A stretch of DNA of 64,000 nucleotides. Source: Sipunculus nudus (lineage: Eukaryota; Annelida; Sipuncula; Golfingiida; Sipunculidae). The translations under genes and the position numbers were made by a program. The stretch lies in assembly GCA_026874595.1 (NCBI GenBank), contig CM049318.1, positions 29,290,956 to 29,354,955 on the forward strand, read 5' to 3'. The notes beneath the pieces were generated by a model. It saw nothing but the letters and a program-made list of their open reading frames with translations, was not told where the DNA came from and searched no databases. Positions within the stretch are counted from its first letter, which is position 1; every line of letters begins with the position of its first letter. Below, piece by piece: positions 33,936 through 46,989 of this stretch.

Positions 33936-34639
33936 ACCGATTAAAAAACTGTTAACCATGTCTACTCAATATACCTCGAAATAGTCTTTACAATTTATCC
34001 TTAAGGTCTAATCATCGTCAAAAATCATGAAAATTACATTTTTCTGAAAAACATCTGGTTTTATAGATGATTGCTATATCTATCTTTTCACAAAAACACG
34101 TTCCTGGGGTTATATTGTATCAGTTAGAAAGATAAGTATTTTATTTCAGATGTCAACCACACGTGGGGTGCAAACAGGACCAACTGTCAGATCGGCGAGA
34201 GTTAGCAGCGTGTCATTTGCTTATTGGTTAACCATGCGGTCGTGGCGTTGGCAAATGGTTGATTGACAGGCGTGGGGAAGCCGCGATCAGTCAGCCGGGA
34301 AAGAGCTAATCTTTATTACCGGCACTTACTAATTGGCACTAATTAATACAAACACGTCCCCCTATACGCCTAACCCAGAAGTAAACTGTTCATCGTACTC
34401 CTCCAGTCGCCGAATAATGTCTTTGTCACTACCCTATAATATGTTAGTGTCACCCAATAATGGTCCTAGTTCCAAGAATATACCCAGAAATATGAATTTA
34501 TCGATTGTTTTTTCCTGTTATATTGACCCTGCTGTACAATATAACATTTTTTCCCAGGGTCCATCATTACATCACCAAAACGATTACCGAATACATCGTT
34601 CCTTCTTATATAATAAACACTATCCGCAAACTGAACGTC

Positions 34640-35083
34640 ATGGGTCAAAGAAAAAAGAATACAATGAGCGAAGATAAAATTCGCTATTTGAACGAGAGAC
34701 AGTCACATACAGCTGATCACAAGGTTCCTGTGTCAGTAACGAAACTACACAGAGATGACGATTCTGAGTCGTCAAGTGACGAAAACATCGAATCAGTACA
34801 ACCTGCAGTTCCAGAATCAGTCAGCTACCGTCTTTGGCAGTGCGGCCAACTTGCTATGTTGTTGGCTACAGCAGCAGTCTGTGCCATATGCCGTGAAGGA
34901 AATTTATCGTTAGTGGAGGATGTAGATAAACGCCGAGGGTGGTGCAGCAATATGGGACTGCGTTGCACGAATGAATTTTGTGAAAGGAACGCGGCACCAA
35001 GTTACACCACCACGTCGCCTGCTTACAAATTCCGGGATCCAGTGCTCCCGCATGGCATCTCAGGCCTTCAGCGACATGGATGA
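34640..35083 (+). pseudogene. Mutator-like transposase N-terminal remnant
   Basis: A frame from the ATG at 34640 gives a polar, acidic leader (DDDSESSSDENIES) and then a Cys-rich stretch: CAICREGNLSLVED, then KRRGWCSNMGLRCTNEFC. The spacing C-x2-C … C-x6-C-x5-C with 'G.CS..lrC.n..C' is what I recall from the N-terminal Mutator-like transposase domain of animal elements. The frame stops shortly afterwards (at 35083), long before any catalytic DDE region, and sequence in the other frames takes over. The piece is probably a truncated copy or a chimera. Confidence in the family name is moderate. Confidence 0.45.
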
Positions 35084-35313
35084 GCAAAGAGCGTATACAG
35101 CTATTTATCAGTCGACTCCAACGTGCAGGGAAGCCCGCAAAGGTAGGAGATACCGCAGACGACAAGCTGCCGATGCCTTCAAAAAGGCAGAGGGAACCGT
35201 CTACGATTCGGGCGCATTTCACGGAGAAACCACCTCGTGCACCAAGGCAACTTATTTGTCGTACATGCGGCAAACCAAAACGGGGTCATCCAAGAGGACC
35301 TTGCACGCAGTAA
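35080..35313 (+). pseudogene. Zinc-knuckle fragment in the next frame
   Basis: A 77-codon frame overlaps the end of the Mutator-like remnant by a few bases and finishes with CRTCGKPKRGHPRGPC, a C-x2-C-x6-H-x4-C zinc-binding motif typical of transposon-encoded C-terminal tails. It may be the original C-terminal part of the same element after an internal deletion and frameshift. Confidence 0.4.
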
Positions 35314-35454
35314 TAGTGTTTTCCTATATGAATGAACACGATATAGACGATTTCATACGTGAATGTAAATACTTAATGTACAATGTATACTGAAGTGAAT
35401 GTACATACTGAGTACAGGCTGTGTATAAATCTTTAAAGGTGAATATTCATATAT

Positions 35455-35570
35455 ACAAATATATATTATGTTCATTTATGTATACGCAATAAAGGTTTTA
35501 CATATATTATGTATATATATTATGTTTATTTATGTATACGCAATAATAAATGTTTTACATATAATATTTT
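35455..35570. repeat. ~60-bp direct duplication
   Basis: attatgttcatttatgtata then cgcaataaaggttttacata recurs about 60 bases on as attatgtttatttatgtata then cgcaataataaatgttttac. The AATAAA strings inside could end transcripts of the upstream remnant. Confidence 0.7.
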
Positions 35571-35574
35571 ACAT

Positions 35575-38500
35575 TATTTTATAATTTATATATTGAAACC
35601 GATTCTCATCGGAACATGTAGTGAAAAAAATACAACTGTCACTTGCGCTAATATCCCTGTTTTCCACTCAAAACGAAATTTCTCTTCCCAAACAGTTTTT
35701 GGCCGTTTTCTCAAAACAGTATTTCAGGAGACTGTACGGTCTTCAAAGCGATATTTCTCAAAAACCGTCAAATATAGAGTCTTCAAATTTTGAATATAGG
35801 TAAATCAACAAGTATTCTAAAATGCGATTTGTTCTTTTTCCTATATCGTTTTTAGTATAGTAGAAATACGTTATTTAAACAAAATAAGTATTGTAAACCT
35901 CACACATTAAAAAAAAATCATTATGAAAAGAAGACTTTAAATATATAACCAAAAAAATGCCTGGAGATATTTGTATGTAGTTTCAAATGATACTATTTCC
36001 ACACACATACACTATGCCAATTTTGAGATATATCCAATTAAAAAAAAATATTTTAAATCATTTCAAGTTTTAAATTTTCAAAGTGGACACTGTTACACTT
36101 TTTAAATATACCTCATCTGATAGATTCTAAATCTGAAGATTCTCAATATATACACATCACTGTGTCTAAAATTATTATTAATATGAATTCTAAAGCTAAA
36201 TTAACCCAAGGTTGTTTGACGATGATTAGACCTTAAGCCTGATTGGATAGTGCCAGACCCTTTGAAAGATCATGCAAACATGCCAGTGACCAGGTGCTTA
36301 TTATGCTAAATATGACCAGTACGTGAATCCCTCGAATTTTTTGTGTGATGATATCATTGCATCCATTTAATACATGAGGACATTTAGCGTTAAAGACCAA
36401 TCAAGAAATAGGACAGGTCAGACGGTTTTGTTCTGAAAGGCTTTACAGTGGGTCGAATTGATTTGGTCGAATTGACTTGTTTCGAGTTCACTGGTGTAGT
36501 AACTGATAGATGGCAACCCGACATAAGCATCACGAAATATAATCAAAATGGTTATTTTATGGGGGGGATTTGGAACATCGCCTCCTTCGGACATATGGCA
36601 TCCTTCCCGACACTTCAAGACAAGAAATAAAAACAGGGCATTCCCGACTGTAGTCACAGAGGAGTTCCATGTCACTACTGGTATTTATGATATAGCCTTT
36701 ATAATAAATTCCTTACTATGCCCGGTTCATGGATCTCGCACTATATAGAGCGATTTGATATCATATAGTAACTGACCTATCTTAATTATGAAGTGTAATT
36801 ATATCTTAATGTCAAGTCAGCTCAGGATGGATTGATAAAGATAAATGCAGTTAAAGGTAATGAACTATGCACTCATAATTTCATATTCCAACAGCTGTTA
36901 TTTGTAGGTTGAGTAAAGGCAACTAATAGAATGAGGATAAAAACCCATGGTTGGCAAAATGTGATACATGAACAGCCTCAAGTTTCAGGAGAACCAGAAA
37001 ATTGGAGCAAAATCAATTTTTTGCGTTTTATCATTATTTTTTTTTCAATCTAATATAATCGTTGGCTCCCTTATCCACTTACGTATCAAACTGTGCGATC
37101 ATATAAAATTTTTAGAGAATATCCGTCGAATTTAAATGGAGCCTTCCTTATGAAATACACCGTGAGTAGCCAGCTGAGTCACAACCCTTAGACGGGTACA
37201 GTAGTGGCAATTTCGATATGAAGCACGGGCGATTTATTGATGGCTTATTTTGTATTCAAAGAGTTCATACCACACTTAAAATCCTTAATGCTCAATTCTG
37301 TTGATGCTCATATTTTAAAGCAAGAAGAAAAGAACTGTTCATTGCCAAAATCTAAACAACTCTGACGATCGTTTAATCAAAAGAATTGAGTAACAGATCA
37401 CCAGTTATGTGGTTTAAAGAAGAGAAACAAGTACAGCCGTCTTGCCACTATAAGAACATAATTCCATTCAGCCTTACCTGCCCCATCGTCAACATGCATG
37501 TCACGGCTCAGTGAACAGGATCCACATGTAACAGTACAAAGTACACAACACGGCACACACATTTGGGCCTTGCACCTAGCAGCGCCCGCCCGTCCCTCCC
37601 ATAGAACGTATTTTGTGTTTGCCAATTCAGCATATATCTATTTATTTGTACGCGAAGCACTGCTTTGACACACATTATATTATTTGTTTGTACGTTCCAC
37701 AGTTTGTCTGACATTTTACATGCAGATCAGATCGCTACGAGCGAATGTTGCACGGTTGTGCTTTGTAACTGTAGTAACCATCGTTATTTATTCGATTACA
37801 ACAGCATTGTAGTGTGCTAGTAAGCAGGTTTACCTGGTATAAGCCCAATATATAAAATATTTTTCCGCAACGAAAGTAACGTAGATATTGCCCTCCTATA
37901 TCATATATTTGTAAAGCTATCAGTACTTCACCTATGTCAAAGTAATATGTGTTTAAATACAACTGGGAATCTATGAAACCCTGTTAAATTTGGAATTAGA
38001 AAGTAGGGATGAGCAGTAGTATAATATGTTTTATTTAATAATTGAAATTAAATGTAAAAAAGTAAAATTATACATTTTGTACTCCTTTAGATTATGAAAA
38101 TTGTGGCCTGGAATCATTTCATCATGCATTAAGGAAAAAATCTTTTAGAAGCCTAAGAGTTATACGGAAGGATATATTTGATAAAAAAAATTGTAAATGT
38201 AATTGATGATCCAATAAACAACTATCAGCTAAAGATTAAATTCCAGGAATATTTGCCCAGTATTCTTGAATAAGAGTACCAGTGGTATGCATCGTAAGGC
38301 CTAGCAAGCTTTAAGAGATATGAATGAAATTCCACACACGTTATAGCAATACATCACTTTATTGACAAAATTAAATGTGTACTTTAATGAGTGTACACCC
38401 TCGTGATACAATGGAAAATCCAAAATGCAGCTAAGTGAAGTATAAGAATAAAATAGATAGAGAAAATTATAACATTCATCTATTTCTGGTTTATACATCC

Positions 38501-39100
38501 TGACCATGGGGAGGGGAAATGCTTCACATGGTGTCTGAAAACTTTAAAGAAAGCCTCTCTTTTTGTTCAATTCCTTTGACATTTCAGCTTTTAAAATATT
38601 AATTTAAAATCTTGAAGTTAATGTACTGTGAAAATTTCATCATCAATGCATACAGAAAAAAATGTGCCGTTGTCAAAGTTGGGTTTAATTTAAGATATTC
38701 AATTTATTCTTATGCTAATAACTTTAATAAATAACGTAAATCTTATCTAATTTCTAGCACACAGTTAAACGTTTATTAAATAAAGCTACAGGCTTGAAAA
38801 AGGCTGTCTAGCTTTAAAAAAAGTATGTAAGAAGAGTAAATATGTTTTTCTTATATTTATATATTATACATTATGTTTGGGCCCATAACTCCTACAAATT
38901 ACAGAATAAAGACTTTATTTCTACGAAGTTTATAGGAAATATTGCGAAATAGTTATGTAAAATATAACAAAAACAACACAATTGGTTTTGATATTAATGC
39001 TTTTTTTTAACTTTGTGCTTAAAATTAAGATATTGAAATATCTTTATTGATTGGTTTACAAAATAGTTTAACATGCCTAGAGTGCAAAATAGTGTGACTA
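35575..39100. other. AT-rich intergenic DNA
   Basis: No gene recognised on either strand. Short open frames lack motifs. Confidence 0.4.
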
Positions 39101-39101
39101 A

Positions 39102-39116
39102 CCCCCCCCCCCCCCC
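39102..39116. repeat. Poly-C tract
   Basis: Fifteen consecutive C residues, isolated in AT-rich DNA. Confidence 0.9.
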
Positions 39117-39119
39117 TCC

Positions 39120-39935
39120 AACCCGTGGTTAAGTGGACGCTGATTCTAATTTCCCCATAGCAATCAAGCCAAGGATTCCAACTTTATCAGATCTCTAAGA
39201 ATAGTAAATGATAATCGTATCCCTTTCCTTTTCTTTAACCTTTGTTTTCCAATTTCCTCATATATGCTGGAATGCTGATTACTTAATGAGTAATGATGAT
39301 TACATACATCCTTAACATCAGGGTAATATAGAATTAACGCACACACAGTAGAGACAGTTGACAATAGGGTTTGACTGGGAGACTTGGGAATAGATTTTCA
39401 CTCGTTACTGAAAGGAAAATAATTAACATCAGAGTAATTATATTATCAAATATGTGTATTTGTGTTCATTTGAGAATAGCACTGATTTAATATGAAGGTT
39501 TGGTGTCACAATACAGGATACAGTTAATATCACAGACATGACACAAAAAAAAAAAAAACATTGATAATGAGTTCAATTAACTGAAGGGGAATAACCATGT
39601 GAGAAACCCTGTGCACATACTATGGACCTGGTTCAATCAGACAATTGATTATTTTTGCCAAATGGATCTCTCTAGGCTTCGATTCTTGACATATTGGAAT
39701 GCAGTCTTCGGTCTGATATATCAGGTACATTTGTGTTTTATTGAGATTACGGAATAGTGTTATCAAAATGGATGACAAAAGATTATGTAAGTAAATATTG
39801 TTATGTTATTATGCTTTATTTGAAGACAGTTGGAGTTCCACTAAAAGTGACCTTTCGAAGATTGTGGATGCAAGACAAGTTTTGACACTCTAATAAAGAA
39901 ATACTACTACTGCTACTTCTTTACCATCTTCGGTG
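39120..39935. other. AT-rich intergenic DNA
   Basis: Nothing recognised apart from a short poly-A run near 39545. Confidence 0.4.
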
Positions 39936-39937
39936 AT

Positions 39938-39949
39938 TATATATATATA

Positions 39950-39991
<42 letters not shown>

Positions 39992-40007
39992 TATATATAT
40001 ATATATA
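39938..40007. repeat. (TA)n microsatellite
   Basis: TA repeats with two single-base interruptions. Confidence 0.9.
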
Positions 40008-40009
40008 AA

Positions 40010-41270
40010 GAGGACTAATATTGACGTAAGCCAAAACAAGCTGCCAATAATTTAAAACCCTTTGTTTATCCACATTTACCTTGCAAAAGGAGGTGGCTGG
40101 GCATGGTCTTTGACTCATCAACAGTGCAGCTTTGGCGCCATCTGTTATCCAATATAATTTTACATAATAATTAAAACTTACATGTGAAATTTCCGGTTTG
40201 CAGTGGAGTGCAAATTTTAGTGTTTTTTTTAATGAATTATTTTGATAAATTGTTTTACCGTATTTGCTACCACAGCGCACACAAGAAGCCGACAGTACTT
40301 CTGTATAGTAAACAGAATCGTTTATCACATACTGTATATTATATTACGTATATCATTGTGTAAAGCACACGGTTCCCTTCAGTACATATATCTTCAATGG
40401 TATAATCAATCATGGACCTTCAAAATAAACACGGCTTACATGGTCTTTTCTAAAGCTCCTTCAAAATAACAAGCATCGGCGTCTTTAAAAAAAATTTTCT
40501 TAAAAAAAATCATACGGCAGGCATTCTTAAAAAACGCAAGTACAAAAATAATAGTAGACAAGGTCATGGACTTGTAGTAATAATGCACAAAATCTAATAG
40601 CAATAATAATGCTCTTCACGAGAGTTATATTTTGAAATTTGTAATGATAGTAAATGAATAACACAGATTGGTTTTTTAACAGTAATGTTGACCAATCTTT
40701 AATATACTAATACTGATACACATGTATTCTGTGAACAAACTCCCTTAAAGACGTCTTCTTTTACACACTTTTATTTATATTAATTATTGTATTTGTTATT
40801 CTTTCCTGCAAATGCGTATTTAATATAAGCTTAAATACAAGCAAGTTATCACACAATCAGAATACAACATGATGTCTGATACATTTAAAAGCAGTTTAAA
40901 GTCAGAAAATATTTGTATTGAAGAAACTTCTTATTTCGTAAATGAGAAATGAGAAAAACCAGAGGTTTACAAATGACTTAATAGGATATTGCGCCACATG
41001 CTCTAAATACCAATAATAGTCAGAACAAATTTCGCACATGCGCAATTAACTCCGGTCATACGGCGTTCACGTTTGTCAATATGGGAACGTTGTTCGTATT
41101 ACTAAAAGCATGGTGATGAACAAGCTTGTACATTCTACACGGGGGTAAATAAAGAGCTTTATTTTGCACGATTTGCCTTTATTCCTTAATATCTACCCTG
41201 AGTAAAAGAGAAAATCACTTAAAATCTCATCATTATTTTTCAATAAAGGCACTACTTAAATCATGTACGA
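40010..41270. other. AT-rich intergenic DNA
   Basis: Nothing recognised. Confidence 0.4.
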
Positions 41271-41279
41271 CGAGCTTGT

Positions 41280-41700
41280 GCATCGTTCCTAGTAAACTCA
41301 ACACGTGCGTACTATTGTGTCCCTATAGCCTGCGTCACAAATCCAACGGCCTACGGGCGATTTTGCGGATCGCAAGAAAGTCGCTGAATTTCAAGCTCGC
41401 AGGAAGTCGAGCGTATTTTACGATTAAAATAAAACCTGTCACAAATCAGACGGGGATTGGGCGGTGCCCATTGAAAAAGGTGATCAAAATAACCCGGCGG
41501 CCGACAGTAAACAAAAGGTAGTCGGGCGGAGGCCGCCCGGCATAATGGCAGGCGCCGTCCGAGTTGCGGTCGATAGTCATTTCGTCTGTCGTTGCCCACC
41601 GGACACCGACAGACACCGGACACCGGCAACGCCCGGGCGGCCTCCGCCGACCTCCTACCTGACGTCGTCCGACGTCCGGGACTCGAATATGTATACTGAA
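41280..41700. repeat. GC-rich palindromic repeat island
   Basis: A sharp GC-rich island in AT-rich DNA. ggcggaggccgcccgg (41525-41540) is the exact complement of ccgggcggcctccgcc (41633-41648), and each arm also contains its own hairpin (gggcgg agg ccgccc; ggcgg cct ccgcc). The loop holds tandem 'caccggacaccg' phrases. Preceding text (gcctgcgtcacaaatccaac; cctgtcacaaatcagacggg) repeats 'gtcacaaatc.gacgg' 110 bases apart. It looks like a dispersed foldback-type repeat. Open frames across it on both strands are composition effects. Confidence 0.6.
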
Positions 41701-41844
41701 TGTTAAAGGTTTGTCGTATCATATTTCTTAAGTATGACAGAATGATGGGCACTGCACGGCTACTAAGTAATAATAAGAGCCGCGAAATAAGACCAAGGGA
41801 GTTTAGAAACCCGTTTCTAAGAAGAGGGTGGGAAATTTCTTGAA

Positions 41845-42290
41845 AATGAGCATACGATTTTGTGCTTATTTAAGTACATTACGTTCAAACAACAGAGGAA
41901 TTGTTATAATTTTAATCTCTGTGGCAATATATATATTCCTTAAAGAATGTAAGACAGCTTTGGTCTTAGCTGTAACTCGAGTGTCAGGGCTGGATTGGAT
42001 GCATCTTAGGATAAATTCTGATCATTCTTTATAATAATAATTATGTGACCTTTATGTCTGGCCTTTTGCAAATATAAATGCCAAGCGTCTGAACATCTAC
42101 TTTGAGTGACATCAGATTCCTAATAAATCGTGACATGGGATTATATGGCCCGTGGCAGGTATAAACGTCTGAATGCCGACTCTACTTGATGATAATAATT
42201 TGACAAAGGAAAACTAATAATAATGTGACACGGGATACATAGAACAGTTATATCTGAAGATAATGTGACATAGGATAGCTAATAATAATT
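41845..42290 (+). repeat. Inverted repeat, left arm
   Basis: Aligns with the reverse complement of 44450-44945. Shared landmarks in order: tgagcatacgatttt.tgctt, taatc.ctgtg.caatat, actcgagt.tcagggct, attggatgcatctt.ggataaat, gatcattctt, and repeated ataatgtgacat.gga phrases. Confidence 0.75.
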
Positions 42291-42299
42291 TTATCTAAT

Positions 42300-44445
42300 T
42301 CTCTACCATGTTTAGTTCTCCTGGGAATACAGAAAACTTGCTACTAGAACAGTTTAAAAATAACCAGGAAAACAAACTCGCATGCTCACAGATCCAGCAT
42401 GTAAAACACAGTCTTATGCTTGAAATAAAGATTTCCAAGTCTGCAAACCAAACTATACGAATAAAAAGAACGAATATATATTATATGTTATAAATGTATG
42501 AAATAAGTAAAAAAATTGAATAAAATATGAAAATAATATCAATACTTATATGTCTAGAAACTTAGAATGATAGGATGATGCTTAAATATACATCCATGTG
42601 GTACTTTAGTGCAGAACATTAAATAAATAGAAATAAGGCAAAGTTCACGATATTTCTTAGGATTGCTATTACTGGAATTCATAAAACGTCTTCACCTTGT
42701 TGCAAATGTCCTTGCATGTGATTCATTTGTAAAGATAATGTTGTGACAGTGAAACGGATTAATCAATAGTACTATTACGAGTCCCAAGCAATCTACTTTT
42801 AAATCATTTTTTTCATGCGTAATGGATTTATATTTACCTACTTCTCGCTCCAGGTTTCCTATGCGGTGTTACGAGGTCGCTAATAGTATGACGTGTGATG
42901 CAGCCTACGTCATAATGAGCCCGAATATGGTTCTCATGTTACATGGGGATTTCTCCTAAAACCACCATATCTAGATCAATGCCTAATCGGTGCGGTTTGT
43001 AAAGTATTATTGTAGTAAATTATTTATTTTTGTTTACAATTTAAATAACCCTGTTATTACTATTTCTTGTACATCTTTGTACATCTGCGGAATTTAATTC
43101 TTGTTTCGGACTACAAAAAGGGCAGTAGAACACGCTTCCCCTCATTTAACCATACAACCCACTTCTCATAAGGCGATTTATTTGACTAGGAAAATGCAGA
43201 AATATATTCAGAAAACCGAAATTTAAAGATAAAATTTGTTGTTTAACTTATAGACTGAATTTGTCTAATGATATGAACTGATTGAATGCTTTTGTCAAGA
43301 TAAATTTATGAAACTGTATTTCTAAGATACTCCATTTATTTAGCTGTGGTTATAAAATTATAAAATAAAAGCCTTCTTGTTTGATTCTATTGAAGTATGC
43401 AGCAAAACTACATTGTGGATACAAAACAAACATTTTAGCTTGCTCGTTTGCCCATACGTATAGAAACAGGGCTGAAAGCGTAATTTATATTTGGATAATA
43501 AAGTTAAACATATTTCCTTAGTACCCTAAGGTTTGTATGGTATCTCTACATTTGCCCTGATTCCTTCTGATGTGTATATTTGTTTTGTGTAGATTTATTT
43601 TCTCATACTTCTGTGGTCTATTAGAGGATTACAGATCTCAGCAGAGTTGGCCCCCACTCAAGGTGAGCGCTCTATGGGAAGGCTTTGCACCAAGTTAGTG
43701 TATCCCTTACAAACGAATTGCGTTTTTAGGGGGTCCTCGGTGGCATGATCCTCAGGATCCCCAGGTGCAGTAGTCGATAACTGGTATAAATGTAAGCCAA
43801 ATGTTCCCTATTTCATCTATCCGTCGGATCAAATATTCCCCTGAAAAATTGTCAGTCGCAAATGCTATTGCAAATATTCATAGTAGGGCTTTTTTGTTTC
43901 TGTACTGGCTTAACTTTAATATAAATTGGATTATGGAACATATTAAGAATACAACAAAACGGTTCAAATTCCTACAAAAATGTGCCCTCATTCAGACACA
44001 TTAATTGAACTGTATGTGCAACCAACACCTAATACTCTCATCCAAACTGAAAATCTTCCACCGTGCAAAGCCGCATAATTTCATCCTTCATTATACTGAA
44101 ATGTAAGCCAAGCATAAATCTTGAATGTAAACCTTTTAAATTATGTTAGGATTGTTTCGAGAGAACTTTGTTTGCATCATTTAAAACCGGTGAGAATATA
44201 ATTAAAACCAAATATGTAACATTTGCTGGTTTATTTCCATTTCAATGGAGGTGCAAGAGGTCGGGCTTGAAGGTTTGCTTCGTACCCTAACAGTGTCAGA
44301 TCACAAAGGCATGCAATCCTACTCTGCCCTAACAGGGAAGGAAGGTGTGCCTTCGTGCTTTAAATTTTAGGGCATGAAGTCATAAAGTCACAGAGGGAAA
44401 CCTGCTGAAGGCCAAGCATCATCAATTTTCATATTATAATTATTA
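42300..44445. other. DNA between the inverted repeat arms
   Basis: About 2.1 kb of AT-rich sequence. No transposase or other coding region is recognised, so the arms do not enclose an evident autonomous element. Confidence 0.4.
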
Positions 44446-44449
44446 GGTA

Positions 44450-44945
44450 TAGTCGCCATTTCTAATAACAAATGGCACGGTATCTTATGTCACATTATCA
44501 TCAGATACAGTGGGTATTTATAACTGTGAAATGCCATGCATCCCATGTAACAATATTATTGGATATATATTGGTTTTTTTCATCCGAAAAAGTCGGATTT
44601 CACACACCTGACATGTATACCTTATAGAGGAGAGACATCCCCTGTCACATTATTATTAGGTCTCCGTTTCCACGTTATTATCATCATGTAAAGTTGGATC
44701 AATAGGCTTGGCTTTTATACCTGCAAAAGAACAGACATCACATGTCATATAATTATCATCAAGAATGACCAAGATTTATCCGAAGATGCATCCAATCAAG
44801 CCCTGATACTCGAGCGGCAACTAAGTCTAAATCTGAGTCATAATGAAATAAATATTGACACAGGGATTAAAGTTATCAAAAATTCTCTTTTTTCCGTTAA
44901 TAATATTCTTTAATAAGCATAAAATCGTATGCTCATAGTCACGAA
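44450..44945 (-). repeat. Inverted repeat, right arm
   Basis: Reverse complement relative of 41845-42290, slightly longer because it holds an extra copy of the gtgacat..gat-containing subunit. By eye the arms agree at most positions but have indels, so they are old. Confidence 0.75.
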
Positions 44946-44949
44946 AACG

Positions 44950-45305
44950 TAAAACTTGTCTGGTTTCAACTTCATTTTTATTTGATAAAGTATCGTCAAA
45001 TGCTTGTACCTCTTACTTATATGCCTCTTTCTTTGTGAGTCACAAAATCACAATCAGTCGACCTTTGCATGATGACATTTCTTGACTTACATTTTTAAGC
45101 ATTCATACAAAAGCAAAAATATTCATGCTTATGCAGGTGCACAATGCGAATACAAATGGATGTGATTATAAGGTATATATTTATCAGTGAATGTATGTTA
45201 ACGACTTGTCCGCGGTATTTTCTTTCCAGAAGAACCGATTCGGATAGGTTTCTGTGAGACTCCATTGTGTGGCGAAATTGAATGGTTCGATATTTTTAAT
45301 AACAT
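44950..45305. other. AT-rich intergenic DNA
   Basis: Nothing recognised. Confidence 0.4.
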
Positions 45306-45309
45306 GTCC

Positions 45310-45610
45310 AGAAGGTAAAACATGAAACACGCAAAGTGCTGATTGGTGTGACGAAACCGGATTACTAGGCCCGAGGAACATCTAGCCTATTTGACAAAAT
45401 TAGCAACTTGAACTAATTCAAATGGTGCAGTTATCATTTTATGTATCAGGCAAAGGAATTATCCATTGCAGGAATGTACTGTGGAATTAGATGTCAATTA
45501 GAAAAAAGCAGTTGTATTTCCAGCACAATACGCAATACTGTCACATTCAAGGTAAGCAGTTCTTGAGCTGTAATGCCAAGATATTCACTATTGCATCTCG
45601 TTGAATCAAA
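45310..45610 (-). repeat. 3' flank of copy C shared with copy D
   Basis: Reverse complement carries cctttgcctgatacataaaa and gggcctagtaatccggttt followed by accaatcagca, matching 15330-15600. Confidence 0.6.
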
Positions 45611-45852
45611 CTAAAACAAGTCAAAGTTCTGAGGCCATCTGGAAGTAAAATCATCCATGGAAAGCTCAGGCCCGAGAAACTTCCCTTGCCCGATCATGTC
45701 CGCCGCCAAGCGACAGGTCTCGAGACATGACTTTTCCGCGTAGCTACCGAGAGCCAACCCGAGCCTCGGCGTGACCATGTCGATGAAGGTTCGTTGATTG
45801 GGACTAAGTGTGGCGACGCAGTTATCAGTAGACACTGACACAGGGTCGAAAT
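45611..45852 (-). pseudogene. Oxidoreductase copy C, terminal exon 6
   Basis: An open frame from a cttctag acceptor to the stop encodes FDPVSVSTDNCVATLSPN, then LGLALGSYAEKSCLETCRLA and DFTSRWPQNFDLF. It parallels D exon 6 residue by residue (SVST..C, G.YA.KSC, aADMI.gGK.L..ELS..D). The exon is intact, but the matching exon 5 (46354-46226) and exon 3 (47080-46990) are broken and no exon 1, 2 or 4 was found, so the copy as a whole appears dead. Confidence 0.6.
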
Positions 45853-46225
45853 CTAGAAGATTACAAGAATTTCCTTTGAGTGGTATATGGTATATTGACT
45901 TTCTATATGAATCATGTAAAGAAAACTTATACCGTCTAAATTAAACAGTAAATAAAGCACTTTTTGTTACTCTATACTAAAGATTAATAGTGTCATACAT
46001 GCCTCAAAGTTAAAAAAATAATTTATTTACGTTATCCTACCAAAGAAATTATAGTAACACAATCAAATACTGATTGTTTGTTTAAAATTGAGATTTAAGT
46101 AATAAAAGCAGACAAACATGTTCTGTACATTGCGCTTACTGAACTGATTTAGGTTATTGCGTCGGTAAACCCCATACGTTGACGCAACTAATAGTTTGAC
46201 CCGCTACACATTGAATATGAAGCAC

Positions 46226-46354
46226 TGACTTGGAACTATTTCTTTCGGTACTTTGAACAGCCTGTCCCCTCTCTTTTCAGGAGCTGGATTACAGTACCAC
46301 TCGCCAATCATCCGGCGTCCCTTCAGGTCACCGTAACCTTGATGTAATATTTAA
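46226..46354 (-). pseudogene. Oxidoreductase copy C, exon 5 remnant
   Basis: Reverse complement reads aaatattacatcaagg…ggtgacctgaag…gagtggtactgtaat, homologous to exon 5 of copy B. The acceptor dinucleotide AG has become CG, and about four bases are missing within the KIGHGD codons, shifting the frame. Confidence 0.62.
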
Positions 46355-46989
46355 CGGATTTATTTTGTTTTCTTTTGACAGTAAATGGCAGTAATATGTT
46401 AACGATCGCAGTTGCTAAATTAACCATCCTTAATTCTCAGGATCTGCCTATCATTCTGATGTAATCTATACACTACTATAATTGTTTGTTCAAGAACGTC
46501 AGCAGAAACGGGCCATGAAAGTGGGCCAGTTTTCCTATCAGCGTCAGTCAAATTCTTTAACTTACAGAATGCACACCAGTTTTGCCCTTCCACTTGCACA
46601 AAATTGAATTCCGGGCAGCATCACATCCAAGGTCTGTCGCTGAATATAACATCTCTCTCCACCGCACCACTGCTATGCTTCACTTCGGCCTATTGCCACA
46701 AAGACATAATCGATCCAGTATAGTCCACCCGACGTCGCTACCTTACGGGTCTGGGTAGTTTGCTCACTTTCGGGTTAGGGGACACACGCGGCAATATACC
46801 CTTCCGCTGCAACTGGAACCAATGAGTCCCCACATTCTAGTATAGATTATATGTAAAGTAGCAATGACTCATGTTTATCTCTTAGATATTCCTATTGATA
46901 TTCCATAAACACACAAAGCAGGCAAGAAACAAAAATATTATCATAGATTTTATCTCAGACTAATTTGCAATGCTAGCCGGTCGCCTTGT

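Noticed and set aside
41351-41752. 133-codon minus-strand and 80-codon plus-strand frames
   Set aside because: Both sit on the GC-rich palindromic island, where stop codons are rare by composition, and neither has a recognisable motif.
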